A stretch of DNA of 64,000 bases. It comes from CATQHB01 sp965262595. GTDB taxonomy: Bacteria; Chloroflexota; Dehalococcoidia; Lucifugimonadales; UBA3495. A program made the position numbers and the translations under genes. The stretch's first letter is position 1, and each line of letters opens with the position of its first letter. Below the pieces are notes generated by a model. That model made no database searches, was not told the origin of the DNA, and saw only the letters and a program-made list of their open reading frames with translations. The DNA lies in NCBI GenBank assembly GCA_965262595.1, contig OZ253548.1, positions 1 through 64,000 of the forward strand, read 5' to 3'. Shown here one piece after another: positions 26,445 to 34,688 of this stretch.

Positions 26445-27080
26445 ATGCCGGACTTGTCAATTGAACAACGGCTTTACCGCCTCGGTGTTCGTCTCATTGC
26501 CGGGGTGGATGAGGCCGGACGCGGCCCCCTGGCCGGGCCGGTGGTGGCGGCGGCGGTAATTTTGCCCCCCAATTTGTCCGGAGAGGAGCCTTGGCTGGCC
26601 GCCGTGGACGACAGCAAGCGGCTGTCCCCGGGTCAGCGGGAGCGGTCGATGCGATTGATTGAACAGAACGCTCTGGCGGTGGGCGTCGCCGAACAGTCGC
26701 CGGAGGAGATTGACCGCCTTGGCATTGGCAATGCCGTCATTCACGCCATGTTGGCTGCCGTCGCCAAGCTGTCCGTTGCTCCCCAACACCTGCTCCTGGA
26801 CTATGTCCCCCTTAAGGAATGCCCATACTCCTTCGAGGCCCTGGTCAAGGGCGACAGCCGCAGTTATTCCATCGCCGCCGCCTCCATCGTAGCCAAGGTG
26901 ACCCGGGACCGGGGTATGGAGCGGGCGGAACACCGGTATCCCGGCTATTATTTTGCCCGTAACAAGGGTTACCCGACGGCGCAGCACCGCGGCCAACTGC
27001 AAAAGCTGGGCCCCTGCCCGATTCACCGCCGCTCCTTCGCTCCGGTGCGGCGTGCGGCCCTTCTATTGGGGGATGATTAG
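26445..27080 (+). CDS. rnhB: Ribonuclease HII
   Basis: A 211-residue nuclease that removes RNA from RNA-DNA hybrids and single ribonucleotides from DNA. The motif GVDEAGRGPLAGPVVAAAV supplies the first Asp-Glu pair, HLLLDYVPL the third acidic residue, and SYSIAAASIVAKVTRDR the fourth with its basic context. An alternative TTG start lies 15 bp upstream; the ATG at 26445 is preferred. The stop overlaps the start of the YraN-like gene, a frequent bacterial pairing, so they are probably one operon. Confidence 0.95.
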   Translation: MPDLSIEQRLYRLGVRLIAGVDEAGRGPLAGPVVAAAVILPPNLSGEEPWLAAVDDSKRLSPGQRERSMRLIEQNALAVGVAEQSPEEIDRLGIGNAVIHAMLAAVAKLSVAPQHLLLDYVPLKECPYSFEALVKGDSRSYSIAAASIVAKVTRDRGMERAEHRYPGYYFARNKGYPTAQHRGQLQKLGPCPIHRRSFAPVRRAALLLGDD

Positions 27081-27522
27081 CGTGTCGATGGCCCGGGTCC
27101 GGTTGGGGAGGCAGGGAGAAAAGCTGGCCCGGCAGTATCTGCTGGACGCCGGGTACCGGATACTGGCTACCAACTACCGCTGTCCCTGGGGTGAAATAGA
27201 TATAATCGCCCAGGAAGGGGCGGAGCTGGTATTCGTCGAGGTACGCACCCGCCGCAGCTCCGACTATGGTTCGCCGCAGGAGTCCATCACACCGGAAAAG
27301 GTGGAACATCTCCACGCGGCGGCCCAGGACTACTTGCAGAACCATGCCCCTGGGCCAAGGCCGGACGAACTAGATTGGCGCATAGACCTGGTCAGTGTCC
27401 GCTTTAACGTCAAGGCAAGATTCGGGGCTGATGCCGACGCTGATATTGGTGTTGGTGTTGGAGGCGTTGGGGGAAACAAATCGCCGCTGATTGAACACCT
27501 TAAGCACGCAGTCCAGCTATAA
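27073..27522 (+). CDS. YraN/UPF0102-family nuclease-like protein
   Basis: A 149-residue protein starting at an ATG that overlaps the RNase HII stop (an alternative ATG is at 27088). The core GEKLARQYLLDAGYRILATN, then WGEIDIIAQEGAELVFVEVRTR, is the PD-(D/E)XK-like fold of UPF0102, with the acidic D in GEIDII and the E-V-R position replacing the usual E-V-K. The C-terminal part is extended by a repetitive stretch GADADADIGVGVGGVGG made by short DNA duplications at about 27425-27472. It is then followed by NKSPLIEHLKHAVQL, so the family's usual ending is split by the repeat. Its role is unclear in all bacteria; association with DNA uptake or Holliday junctions has been proposed. Confidence 0.85.
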   Translation: MISVSMARVRLGRQGEKLARQYLLDAGYRILATNYRCPWGEIDIIAQEGAELVFVEVRTRRSSDYGSPQESITPEKVEHLHAAAQDYLQNHAPGPRPDELDWRIDLVSVRFNVKARFGADADADIGVGVGGVGGNKSPLIEHLKHAVQL

Positions 27523-27586
27523 TCCAACTTATGCCGGTTATGCCGGTTATGCTGGCGTCGCTCGGTCCTGCCCCGAGACCGAGTTC

Positions 27587-27682
27587 TTACAGTCCCCCGC
27601 CGCTGAACCGGAAGAGGAAAAAATAGATCAGGAACAGGAACCCCAGCAGAACCCCGATAATCAAGCACCCGTACCGCGCCAA
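27587..27682 (-). CDS. Possible 31-residue single-helix membrane peptide
   Basis: A TTG-started frame with GGGAGAGG five bases upstream. It encodes ARYGCLIIGVLLGFLFLIYF, then a short RFSGGGL end. One strongly hydrophobic helix with a positively charged start is the only feature. It lies in the 330-bp gap between the YraN-like and FAD oxidoreductase genes, on the opposite strand. It could be a chance frame. Confidence 0.3.
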   Translation of the reverse strand: MARYGCLIIGVLLGFLFLIYFFLFRFSGGGL

Positions 27683-27850
27683 CGCTGCCTCTCCCTTTAA
27701 CCCTAATGATTCTGAAATCGGGTAGGTCTTTCCGGTATATTATATACAAACGGGCAACCCACGGCGGCCCCGACCGTCGGTTTCGACTAAACGCATCCGG
27801 TTGAACGTATTCGACGCCGCGAGATTCGCACCCTGTCAGGAGAGCAGCCC

Positions 27851-29053
27851 ATGACCGGTTCCGATAACAGTAACGATACCAGTTACGATTCCAGCTCCGG
27901 GGCCAGCTCCGGGGCCAGCTCCGGGGCCAACCCCGGGACCAACCCGGACGTCATTATAGTAGGCGGCGGCATTGTCGGCTGTCTCACCGCGTATCTGCTG
28001 GCCCGGCGAGGTGCCGAAGTCACCATTCTGGAGGCCGATGCGGTGGGCAGCCATGCTTCCGGGTTTGCCTTTGGCGGCCTGGGCCCCCTTGATGGCAGCG
28101 GCATTCCCGACCCGCTGCTGGATTTTAGTGTCTGGTGCTTTAACCGCCACGTCACCATCGCCGAGGAACTCCGGGAGGTAACCGGAATTGATACCCAATT
28201 CCATATTCGTGACCGCCTTAACCTGGCCTTTGACCCGGCCGACGTGGCCCGCTGCCGGGCCGACCTGGAGTGGCAGCGATCGGTAGCCGGATTTCAGGCG
28301 GAATGGCTGGACCCGGCAGCGGCTATCCGAGTGGAACCGCGTACCAACCCGGCCTGTCTGGGGGCGGCATACTACCAGGGCACCGGGGCGGTTGAAGCCT
28401 ACCGTTATAACCTGGCCGCCGCTCAAGCCGCCGAAAAACACGGCGCCATCATCCGGCAGCGGCGCGTTACCGGATTGCTCCGGCGGGGCGGACGGTGTAC
28501 TGGAGTATCTCTCGAATCGGGATCACTGGAGGCCGGAGCAGTAGTCCTGGCCGGCGGCCCCTGGATGGGAATGATGGCGGACTGGTGTGGAGTCGCCATT
28601 CCGGTGCGGCCCCTCAAAGGGCAGATTATCCGGCTCCGGCTGCCGGCCAATCCAATGCGGGCTTCACTGAACTACCGGGGCAGCTACGCCGCCTCCAAAC
28701 CCGACGGCCTCATCTGGGCCGGCACCACCGAGGAGGAGGCCGGTTTTGATGAGGAAATCACCAACGCCGGGCGGGACACGGTTATGGCCGACCTGCTGCA
28801 AATGGCCCCGTCCCTGGCGGAGGCCGAACTGGTGCAGCAAACCGCCTGTCTCCGCCCTCTCTCCGCCGACGGTATGCCCATTGTTGGCGGCGTGTCCGGC
28901 TGGGAAAACCTGTACCTGGCAACTGGCGGCGGGCGCAAGGGCATCCTGTGGAGCACCGGCATGGGTCAGGGGCTGGCCGACCTGATTCTGGAAGGGGGCA
29001 GCGAGGTTCCCGGCTTGGCCGACCTGGACTTGTCCCGGTTTGGAGCCAAGTGA
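27851..29053 (+). CDS. FAD-dependent oxidoreductase, D-amino-acid oxidase/glycine oxidase family
   Basis: A 400-residue flavoenzyme. The dinucleotide-binding start DVIIVGGGIVGCLTAYLLARR (shown in part) is at about 33-52, with EAD ending the second strand. FAFGGLGPL lies near the flavin, and the C-terminal signature RPLSADGMPIVGGVSGWENLYLATGG (in parts) closes the FAD site. The first 32 residues are a low-complexity leader (DNSNDTSYDSSSGASSGASS...) built from 12-bp DNA repeats and are not part of the fold. A later start is possible, but none has a clear ribosome site. It probably oxidises an amino acid or a secondary amine; the substrate is unknown. Confidence 0.9.
   Translation: MTGSDNSNDTSYDSSSGASSGASSGANPGTNPDVIIVGGGIVGCLTAYLLARRGAEVTILEADAVGSHASGFAFGGLGPLDGSGIPDPLLDFSVWCFNRHVTIAEELREVTGIDTQFHIRDRLNLAFDPADVARCRADLEWQRSVAGFQAEWLDPAAAIRVEPRTNPACLGAAYYQGTGAVEAYRYNLAAAQAAEKHGAIIRQRRVTGLLRRGGRCTGVSLESGSLEAGAVVLAGGPWMGMMADWCGVAIPVRPLKGQIIRLRLPANPMRASLNYRGSYAASKPDGLIWAGTTEEEAGFDEEITNAGRDTVMADLLQMAPSLAEAELVQQTACLRPLSADGMPIVGGVSGWENLYLATGGGRKGILWSTGMGQGLADLILEGGSEVPGLADLDLSRFGAK
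27863..27940 (+). repeat. In-frame 12-bp tandem repeats at the start of the FAD oxidoreductase gene
   Basis: Two degenerate units GATAACAGTAAC and GATACCAGTTAC (27863-27886), then three identical AGCTCCGGGGCC units (27893-27928) and one variant (27929-27940). They encode DNSN, DTSY and repeated SSGA. The unit length is the same as in the copA repeat. Confidence 0.9.
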
Positions 29054-29092
29054 CTCAGGCTGGTAACAATGTCTGATCCATTTACCTGGTCT

Positions 29093-29160
29093 GTCGTTCC
29101 TGCGAAGGCAGGAACCTAAAACCTTGAAGACAGAGATTCCTGCCTTTGCAGGAACGACGG
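29093..29160. repeat. Dispersed inverted repeat family B, copy 3
   Basis: Arms GTCGTTCCTGCGAAGGCAGG and CCTGCCTTTGCAGGAACGAC. The spacer shares CTTGA(G)A-ACAGAGATTC with copy 2. Confidence 0.85.
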
Positions 29161-29192
29161 GTTTTCCGCCGGCACAGCGCTGGAATGCCTTT

Positions 29193-29897
29193 TCATTCCC
29201 CCACATCCACCCGGCGCGCCACCGGCCGCCCGTTTTCGCGGTTCACCTTCATGGCATAGGGATACTTGCTAACTTGAAGGGCCAGCTCAACATCCTGGGG
29301 ATGGAATTGAGGTTGGCGGTCATCGAAGAACTTTTGGGTAGCGCCACCGGTCATAATCAGGCTGCGCAGGGCTTCCGGGTCGGGCTGCCGGCCTTCCAGC
29401 AGGTTCCTCAGGTAGATGCCGCAGTGTTCATCCTCATCGGCCCGCGCCACTCCCTGGTCGCCCATTGCCACGATAGTTACCAGTTCCGGCGCGTCTTGCA
29501 GGACGGCCTTGACCGTAGCGTCGGCTACCACGAAGGAACCCAGGTAAATGGTCTGGGCCCGAGGCGCGTCAAAGGCGGCGGCAACGCCCACGGTGCCGGC
29601 TCGGGTTGACTGTACCAAAGACTTGCCGGTCAAATCGACTTGGGATATCTCGTGGGGCGAGTTGCCAAAGTGAAAACCGTCCGGGCGCTTGCCCTCCACT
29701 TCGCCCATCAGCACGTCGCCTACGCCGCTGCGGTGCAGGGCCAGAGCGTCGTCCGCCTCGGCCACCAGGGTAATTTGCGTCGCCCCGTTGGCAAAGGCGA
29801 CGGCCGCGGTGGTAAAAGCCCGGAAAACGTCAATGACGATTACCGTTCCCTCCGCCTCTCGCGCATCCCGCACCAAACTGCCCAACCTGATTTCCAT
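29193..29897 (-). CDS. comB: 2-phosphosulfolactate phosphatase-family protein (ComB)
   Basis: A 234-residue ComB-family protein. Motifs are VIVIDVFRAFTTAAVAFANG near the start, then GEVEGKRPDGFHFGNSPHE and SLVQSTRAGTVGVAAA, which form the Mg-dependent phosphatase site. In methanogens ComB makes sulfolactate for coenzyme M. In bacteria lacking that pathway it may act on other phosphosulfonates or its role is open. It is the last gene of a minus-strand operon: an NHL propeller, a HAD-type phosphatase (34 bp upstream), then this gene. No ComA or ComC is nearby. Confidence 0.9.
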   Translation of the reverse strand: MEIRLGSLVRDAREAEGTVIVIDVFRAFTTAAVAFANGATQITLVAEADDALALHRSGVGDVLMGEVEGKRPDGFHFGNSPHEISQVDLTGKSLVQSTRAGTVGVAAAFDAPRAQTIYLGSFVVADATVKAVLQDAPELVTIVAMGDQGVARADEDEHCGIYLRNLLEGRQPDPEALRSLIMTGGATQKFFDDRQPQFHPQDVELALQVSKYPYAMKVNRENGRPVARRVDVGE

Positions 29898-29931
29898 AGA
29901 ACTTCCTTCAAGATCCTGATAAAGTCCGGCG

Positions 29932-30807
29932 CTAGTGAGTTGGAGCGCGCCTGATGCGTTGCTCTCTTTTTTCCAGAATTGAGTCGGCTATTCCGGTAAC
30001 GATTCTCGCCAGTATCTTATACAGGTCGGTTCCTTCGCTGTAATCGGCGGTGTACGGCCCCACGGTTAATCGGTTACCTTCGGCCAACTCGTAGGGCTTT
30101 TTGAGTTCGGTTTCGTCCGGCGCCATTACGCCAATCGCCTTGCCGCCAAGGTACTTAATCATGGAAAAGCAGGGGATGTCGGTGGGGCCGTCCCCCACGT
30201 AAATCATGTGTTGGAAGGGCACCCGGCGGTCTTCCGATTCCATGAAGTCGTTTACCCGGAAAGGGTCCCGGCGCAGTTCCGCGCCGGAAATCCCCTTGTT
30301 AATGGCGTAGATAAACTTGGTCTTTTCGGTAAACGTTACCGCTCGCTTGACCGAGACAGCCTGGTGATCGCTGTTAAAGGCGAATTCACAACCGAAGATT
30401 TCCGTGGCCCGCTCCTGGAGCGGGGTAGCCCGCAACACCGCTTCGATACCACCGCTTACGATGTACCACTCGATGGATACGTTGGCCTCCAGATACTCCC
30501 GGTTCTCGGCCAGCATTTCCCTTAATCGAGGGATAAAGCCCAAGGCCTCCGGAAAGAACTGCACCGCCTCGCCCACCGCGCGCAGCCTGGATTTGGTCAA
30601 GTTCTCCACGTCGAGCCGCTGGCTCACTTTTAGCAGTTCGTTCAGGTAGGCCAGGGGAGGGTCCCAACCGTCCCTTACCAGATCACCTACCTGGCGCTTC
30701 CAGAAGTCGGCGGAATCGAGGCCCAGCTCCCGAACTAGCAGGTCGGTGGTGTCGGGACAAAGGGTGCCGTCGCAGTCGCAAATTATAGCGATTACATCTT
30801 GCGGCAT
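29932..30807 (-). CDS. HAD-superfamily phosphatase
   Basis: A 291-residue haloacid-dehalogenase hydrolase. Motif I is ICDCDGTLCPDT (nucleophile and acid Asp), motif II is in WYIVSGGIEAVL (Ser), a Lys lies in FTEKTKFIY, and motif IV is YVGDGPTDIPCF. A helical cap of about 80 residues lies between I and II. The C-terminus adds about 60 residues with PYTADYSEGTDLYKI, not standard for phosphoserine phosphatases. The start is five bases after the NHL gene stop, and ComB follows, so the three genes should be co-expressed. The substrate is unknown. Confidence 0.88.
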   Translation of the reverse strand: MPQDVIAIICDCDGTLCPDTTDLLVRELGLDSADFWKRQVGDLVRDGWDPPLAYLNELLKVSQRLDVENLTKSRLRAVGEAVQFFPEALGFIPRLREMLAENREYLEANVSIEWYIVSGGIEAVLRATPLQERATEIFGCEFAFNSDHQAVSVKRAVTFTEKTKFIYAINKGISGAELRRDPFRVNDFMESEDRRVPFQHMIYVGDGPTDIPCFSMIKYLGGKAIGVMAPDETELKKPYELAEGNRLTVGPYTADYSEGTDLYKILARIVTGIADSILEKREQRIRRAPTH

Positions 30808-30812
30808 ATTCC

Positions 30813-31757
30813 CTATTTCTTGACCAGCTTTTGCAGGGTGCGCGGGTTATCCGACTTGACGGAATAGCTGCGGGTGTGCGTCCAGGATACCTCGCCGACG
30901 TAGATGTCGCTGCGGGAGTCAATGCAGATGCCGTGCGGCGCGATGAACCGCCCCGGTGTCTCTCCCTCGGTCTCACGGCCCAGACGGGCCAGGACGTTGC
31001 CTTTAGTGTCGTAAATGCTGACCCGCGGCCCCAGGTCCGTCGCCTCAAAGTTGGGGCCGATGGGTACTCCCAACTCGCCGACGTAGGCTAGTTCCTGCCC
31101 CTGGTCGATATACAGGCCGCAGGGCCGGGCCATATTCACCCACTGAGTCTCGAACTTGCCGTTGGAGTCGAACACCTGAACCCGGTGGTTCTCCCGGTCG
31201 GCCACGAACACCCAGCCGTCCTTGTCGGTGCAAACGTTGTGGGCAATATTGAACTGCCCCGGGTCGGTGCCCGATGCTCCCCAGGAGAATAGCAGTTTGC
31301 CGTCCGGAGAATATTTGTGCACGCGGGCGTTGCCGTAGCCGTCGGAAACGTAAAAATCGCCATTGCGCGGGTCAATAGCCACATGGGTGCAGCGGTTGAA
31401 CGGGTCGCCGCTCATAAAGCCGGAGGGTTGCCCGCTGATGCCGAGGGTAAATATCACCTGGCCGTCCAATGTACATTTGCGGACCGTATGATCGCCGTCG
31501 TCGGTGCAAAACATCGTATCGTCCGGCACCATAGTTATCCCGTGGGCGCGGGGAAATATATCCTCTCCCCAGGAGCGGAGAAAGTTTCCGTTCTTGTCGA
31601 AGACAATCATCGGATGCTCGCCCCGGTTAAAGGCATAAACGTTATCGTTGGCATCCACGCCGACCGCCGCCACTTCCTTGAAAGTCCAGCCGTCGGGCAG
31701 CTTGCCCCAGCCCTCGGCCACTTCGTAGATGTAATCTCCGGTACCCAGTTCGACCAT
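30813..31757 (-). CDS. NHL-repeat beta-propeller protein (peptidyl-glycine lyase-like)
   Basis: A 314-residue six-bladed propeller. The start MVELGTGDYIYEV is fixed by AGAGGT seven bases before the ATG; a longer frame seven codons upstream is rejected. Blades read VGVDANDNVYAFNRGEHPMIVF, THVAIDPRNGDFYVSDGYGN, NVCTDKDGWVFVADRENHR and HGICIDSRSDIYVGEVSWTH (each truncated here). The family includes the lyase half of PAM, which binds metal in the central tunnel, but no signal peptide is present here. It heads the NHL-HAD-ComB operon. The 450-bp gap upstream (31758-32211) has only short GGATTCC-type palindromes and no gene. Confidence 0.88.
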   Translation of the reverse strand: MVELGTGDYIYEVAEGWGKLPDGWTFKEVAAVGVDANDNVYAFNRGEHPMIVFDKNGNFLRSWGEDIFPRAHGITMVPDDTMFCTDDGDHTVRKCTLDGQVIFTLGISGQPSGFMSGDPFNRCTHVAIDPRNGDFYVSDGYGNARVHKYSPDGKLLFSWGASGTDPGQFNIAHNVCTDKDGWVFVADRENHRVQVFDSNGKFETQWVNMARPCGLYIDQGQELAYVGELGVPIGPNFEATDLGPRVSIYDTKGNVLARLGRETEGETPGRFIAPHGICIDSRSDIYVGEVSWTHTRSYSVKSDNPRTLQKLVKK

Positions 31758-32211
31758 ATGTTGACCTCTTTGCGCCAAGTTTTCCGAGTTATTTAGTCGG
31801 TTATGCCAGTAGTTGCGCCGCTATTTCAGCTACAAGCGCCTGCTGTCGAAAATTGTAACACCAAAACCCGCTGATGCAACAGAAGCCGGTTGCCGGCAGG
31901 GCAAGCGCAGTTGGAACTTTGTGCTTCGGATTGGCGTCTTCGATTCCGGCTCGCTACCGCCATTCCGGAGAAATCCGGAATCCGGAAGATCCCCGGCATA
32001 GGCCACCCATCCACGGTAAGACCCGGTAAGACCGCCGGGATTCCGGCCTGCGACGGAAAAACGATTCTTGGGCCTTTGACCGCAGCAACGCGATTGCCCT
32101 GGTTGCCGGCCAATCCGTTGCCATAACTCGGCTGCGTTGCTATTATCATCAAGGCTAAAGCAGCCTGGCAGAAAGCAGCCGGGCGCCAGAAACAGGCAGG
32201 AGACGGGTTAA

Positions 32212-32907
32212 ATGGTTCAGGAAAGCGCCCGGGATTTCGTAAAATACTCTTTCTACAAAATCTCCCCGGAGTGGCGGCAATTGGCCGCGGCAGAGCGGAA
32301 TCGAAGCAAGGAGGAGTTTGTGGCTACCCTGGCCGAGTTCTCCGACCGGGTGGCGATGTCCAGCTACAGCCTGGTGGCGACCCGCGGCGACGTGGACTTT
32401 ATGCTCTGGAAAATCAGCCCGACTCTGGAAGCCATTGACGAATTGATGGGCCGGTTGAACCACACCGAGTTGGCTAAATACCTGCAAACGCCCCATTCCT
32501 TCCTGGCGATGACCCGCCGCTCCCCCTATGTGGATGACCACCGGCACAAGGGACAGGAAGGAACCGCCTCCACCATGCGCATCATTGGCCGCAAGTATCT
32601 GTTCATCTATCCCTTTGTCAAAACCCACGAGTGGTACCAGTGCAGCAAAGAAGAGCGGCAGCGGATGATGAGCGAACACTTCACCATCGGCCACCGCTAC
32701 CCGGACGTGAAAATCAGCACGTCATACTCCTTCGGCCTGGACGACCAGGAGTTCGTGCTGGGCTTTGAGACGGACAATCCGGGTACTTTCCTGGACCTGG
32801 TGATGGACTTGAGAGAGTCGCGGGCCCGCCCCTACACCCTGCGGGATACGCCGATTTTTACCTGCCTGAGCAAGCCCCTGAAAGAATGTTTGGACGATTT
32901 GGGTTAG
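32212..32907 (+). CDS. hemQ: Chlorite dismutase-family haem protein, HemQ/ChdC-like
   Basis: A 231-residue member of the chlorite dismutase fold. It has two ferredoxin-like halves; the haem-binding stretch is IYPFVKTHEWYQCSKEERQ with MMSEHFTIGHRYPDVK, where the proximal His is expected, and the end is YTLRDTPIFTC. The distal Arg that defines true chlorite dismutases is not evident, which favours the HemQ (coproheme decarboxylase) branch that completes haem synthesis in Gram-positive-type bacteria. GGAGA precedes the ATG. It stands alone, convergent with the DUF4365 pair. Confidence 0.85.
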   Translation: MVQESARDFVKYSFYKISPEWRQLAAAERNRSKEEFVATLAEFSDRVAMSSYSLVATRGDVDFMLWKISPTLEAIDELMGRLNHTELAKYLQTPHSFLAMTRRSPYVDDHRHKGQEGTASTMRIIGRKYLFIYPFVKTHEWYQCSKEERQRMMSEHFTIGHRYPDVKISTSYSFGLDDQEFVLGFETDNPGTFLDLVMDLRESRARPYTLRDTPIFTCLSKPLKECLDDLG

Positions 32908-32921
32908 GGGGGACGGCTAAC

Positions 32922-34049
32922 CTACCCCTCCTGAAGCACCGTCAGATTTCGGGGATTGCGCAGTTCGTAACCCCGGCCCAGCGGATGAACGTCGCCATCC
33001 AGACTAATGGATTTCTGCTCCTGAAAGGCTTGGATAACCATATCGTAAACCGCCTGATCGAACTTGACTCGGATACGGACAAGATGCTCATCTCTTTCAG
33101 ATAAAATGACCGCTCTTCCGTCGAATTCGTCCGGCATTCTTTCCAGTTCAACAACTTGGGCCATTATTTGCTCGTCAAAGGAAGGTTCGTTGCGACGAAA
33201 GGACTTTGCCGCTTCTGCCAGAATATCCGAGGAGTTCACCGAAAAGGGGAAGTGGGAGTCAGGGACATTGGATGGTCGGACGCCAGCCCAAACCAAGTCT
33301 ATTGCAATCCCACCTCCCTTCTTTGCCAACTCGGCCACCGAATCACACAGGTTGGCACTAACTCCATAATCCACGGCCTGCTTAAAAGGTTCCAGAGTAT
33401 TGCCGGCCACCGCCTCGGATATGGCCGCTCTGGTATATTCCAGCGCTTGGGCCAATTTATTGGTGGCGCGGCGAGGGAAGGGAGCATGGAAATCGTCCCC
33501 CAAATCTTGTTGCCCAATTCCTGCCGGCACCGGGGAGTGCAGCGTTAGCGCATAGCCTTGAGGGTGGCCGGTTAGCGGACGAACATTATCCAGATATTCC
33601 GCTACTTCGGAACTCATTTTGCCCCGGTAGGCCGCTTGGGGTTTCTCCACCGCTCGGGCGGCGGAAGCCAGCATATCGTAGGCATCATTGAGCAGGTTGG
33701 CGCTCTGACGTAAGGACAAAGCCTCTCTTATCATTCCATTATCGGAACGCAGCCGTATCACGTCGGCCCCGGCGGCAGAAAGGTCGTGGAATACGTCAAG
33801 CTGAGAGCGTTCCTCAACCTCGGCCAGAATAGCCACCGACTCGGCCATACTCTCGGCATAATCGGCGACGGTATCCCGCAACGGAACAAGAACTTCCCAG
33901 CTTCTCCCACCGTGTTCTTTGGTATAGATTACGGCCGGCCGCTCTCCCCACCGACCGGCATTGTTCCAGTCTCGGGAATTAAGGTAGGCACGAAGATTGA
34001 CTACGGGTAACGTTGCCAGTGCTTTCCGGTCGCGTATTTGGACTAGCAT
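32922..34049 (-). CDS. Unrecognised protein, partner of the DUF4365 gene (375 residues)
   Basis: I do not recognise a family. The N-terminus (MLVQIRDRKALATLPVVNLRAYL) includes a short helix-strand region. The central part is rich in Ala and Glu and mainly helical (residues about 60-250). The C-terminal third contains RMPDEFDGRAVILSERDEHLVRIRVKF and ends SLDGDVHPLGRGYELRNPRNL, which looks like two beta-rich strands around a conserved turn. No signal or membrane helix. It begins seven bases before the stop of the DUF4365 gene, so translation is coupled and the products probably act together. Confidence 0.75.
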   Translation of the reverse strand: MLVQIRDRKALATLPVVNLRAYLNSRDWNNAGRWGERPAVIYTKEHGGRSWEVLVPLRDTVADYAESMAESVAILAEVEERSQLDVFHDLSAAGADVIRLRSDNGMIREALSLRQSANLLNDAYDMLASAARAVEKPQAAYRGKMSSEVAEYLDNVRPLTGHPQGYALTLHSPVPAGIGQQDLGDDFHAPFPRRATNKLAQALEYTRAAISEAVAGNTLEPFKQAVDYGVSANLCDSVAELAKKGGGIAIDLVWAGVRPSNVPDSHFPFSVNSSDILAEAAKSFRRNEPSFDEQIMAQVVELERMPDEFDGRAVILSERDEHLVRIRVKFDQAVYDMVIQAFQEQKSISLDGDVHPLGRGYELRNPRNLTVLQEG

Positions 34050-34528
34050 AGCGATTCTCCCCGGTCAACTTTTCCCATCAAGTCAATCAGTTGGTGAACA
34101 CTGAAGATTTTAGCTGTGGGTATCTGCACCGTAACGCTGGAAGTATTGGCCGTGGCCGGGTGGTCTTCCAGAGAAAGCCAATAAGCGCAATGGCGCAGGC
34201 AGAGTTCTTCTTCGGATTGGGCAACCCGCCGGGCATCATCGTCCGGCATTAACAGAACTATCAAAATACGTGGTGTGCGGGTATCGGCCCGCAGGTCGTT
34301 ATAGTTTTTGAGCGGCAGAGGAAAGTGCAGGGCCTCATCTCGCAAAACATTGCGCGTCGTTGACTTGGCTTGAAAATCCACTCGGGGTCGCTGTCCAAAA
34401 TTGGCCATCAGTACGCCGTCCACGCTGTCAATGTCCAGTTCTGGCCTGGTTACCTGGAAACCGGCTTTTGCTGCAACCGTTCTGATGTAAGCAAGGGACA
34501 ATTGCTCCATCTGCCAGTTTGGGGTCAT
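34043..34528 (-). CDS. DUF4365 protein, PD-(D/E)XK nuclease-like
   Basis: A 161-residue protein of DUF4365 type. The features are an N-terminal helix with E8 (EQLSLAYIRTVAAKAGF), D37 in IDSVDGVLM and the Q53-A-K55 position in RVDFQAKSTTR. This is the D...(E/Q)-x-K pattern seen in Mrr-like nuclease folds. The C-terminus (WLSLEDHPATANTSSVTVQI) is the usual DUF4365 ending. AGGAG lies four bases before the ATG. The domain is found in defence-associated contexts in other genomes; here its only partner is the overlapping downstream gene. Activity is inferred, not shown. Confidence 0.82.
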   Translation of the reverse strand: MTPNWQMEQLSLAYIRTVAAKAGFQVTRPELDIDSVDGVLMANFGQRPRVDFQAKSTTRNVLRDEALHFPLPLKNYNDLRADTRTPRILIVLLMPDDDARRVAQSEEELCLRHCAYWLSLEDHPATANTSSVTVQIPTAKIFSVHQLIDLMGKVDRGESLC

Positions 34529-34631
34529 TACACTCCTATGCCACTACCAAGTCAGACTTCCCCGGATTAACTTTCCACGCCTTGTTCTGCGGGATTAATT
34601 TCCGACACCGTGTTAGCAGAGTATCGTCCCA

Positions 34632-34678
34632 AAAGGGGCGGAACCGTCCCCGGCCCGCCCCTTCCTTACCGCCCCTTT
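34632..34678 (-). terminator. Terminator-like inverted repeat downstream of aconitase
   Basis: AAAGGGGCGG / CCGCCCCTTT around a 27-base GC-rich loop, 11 bp past the aconitase stop; a T run follows on the minus strand. Confidence 0.6.
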
Positions 34679-34688
34679 CCCGTTCCCC

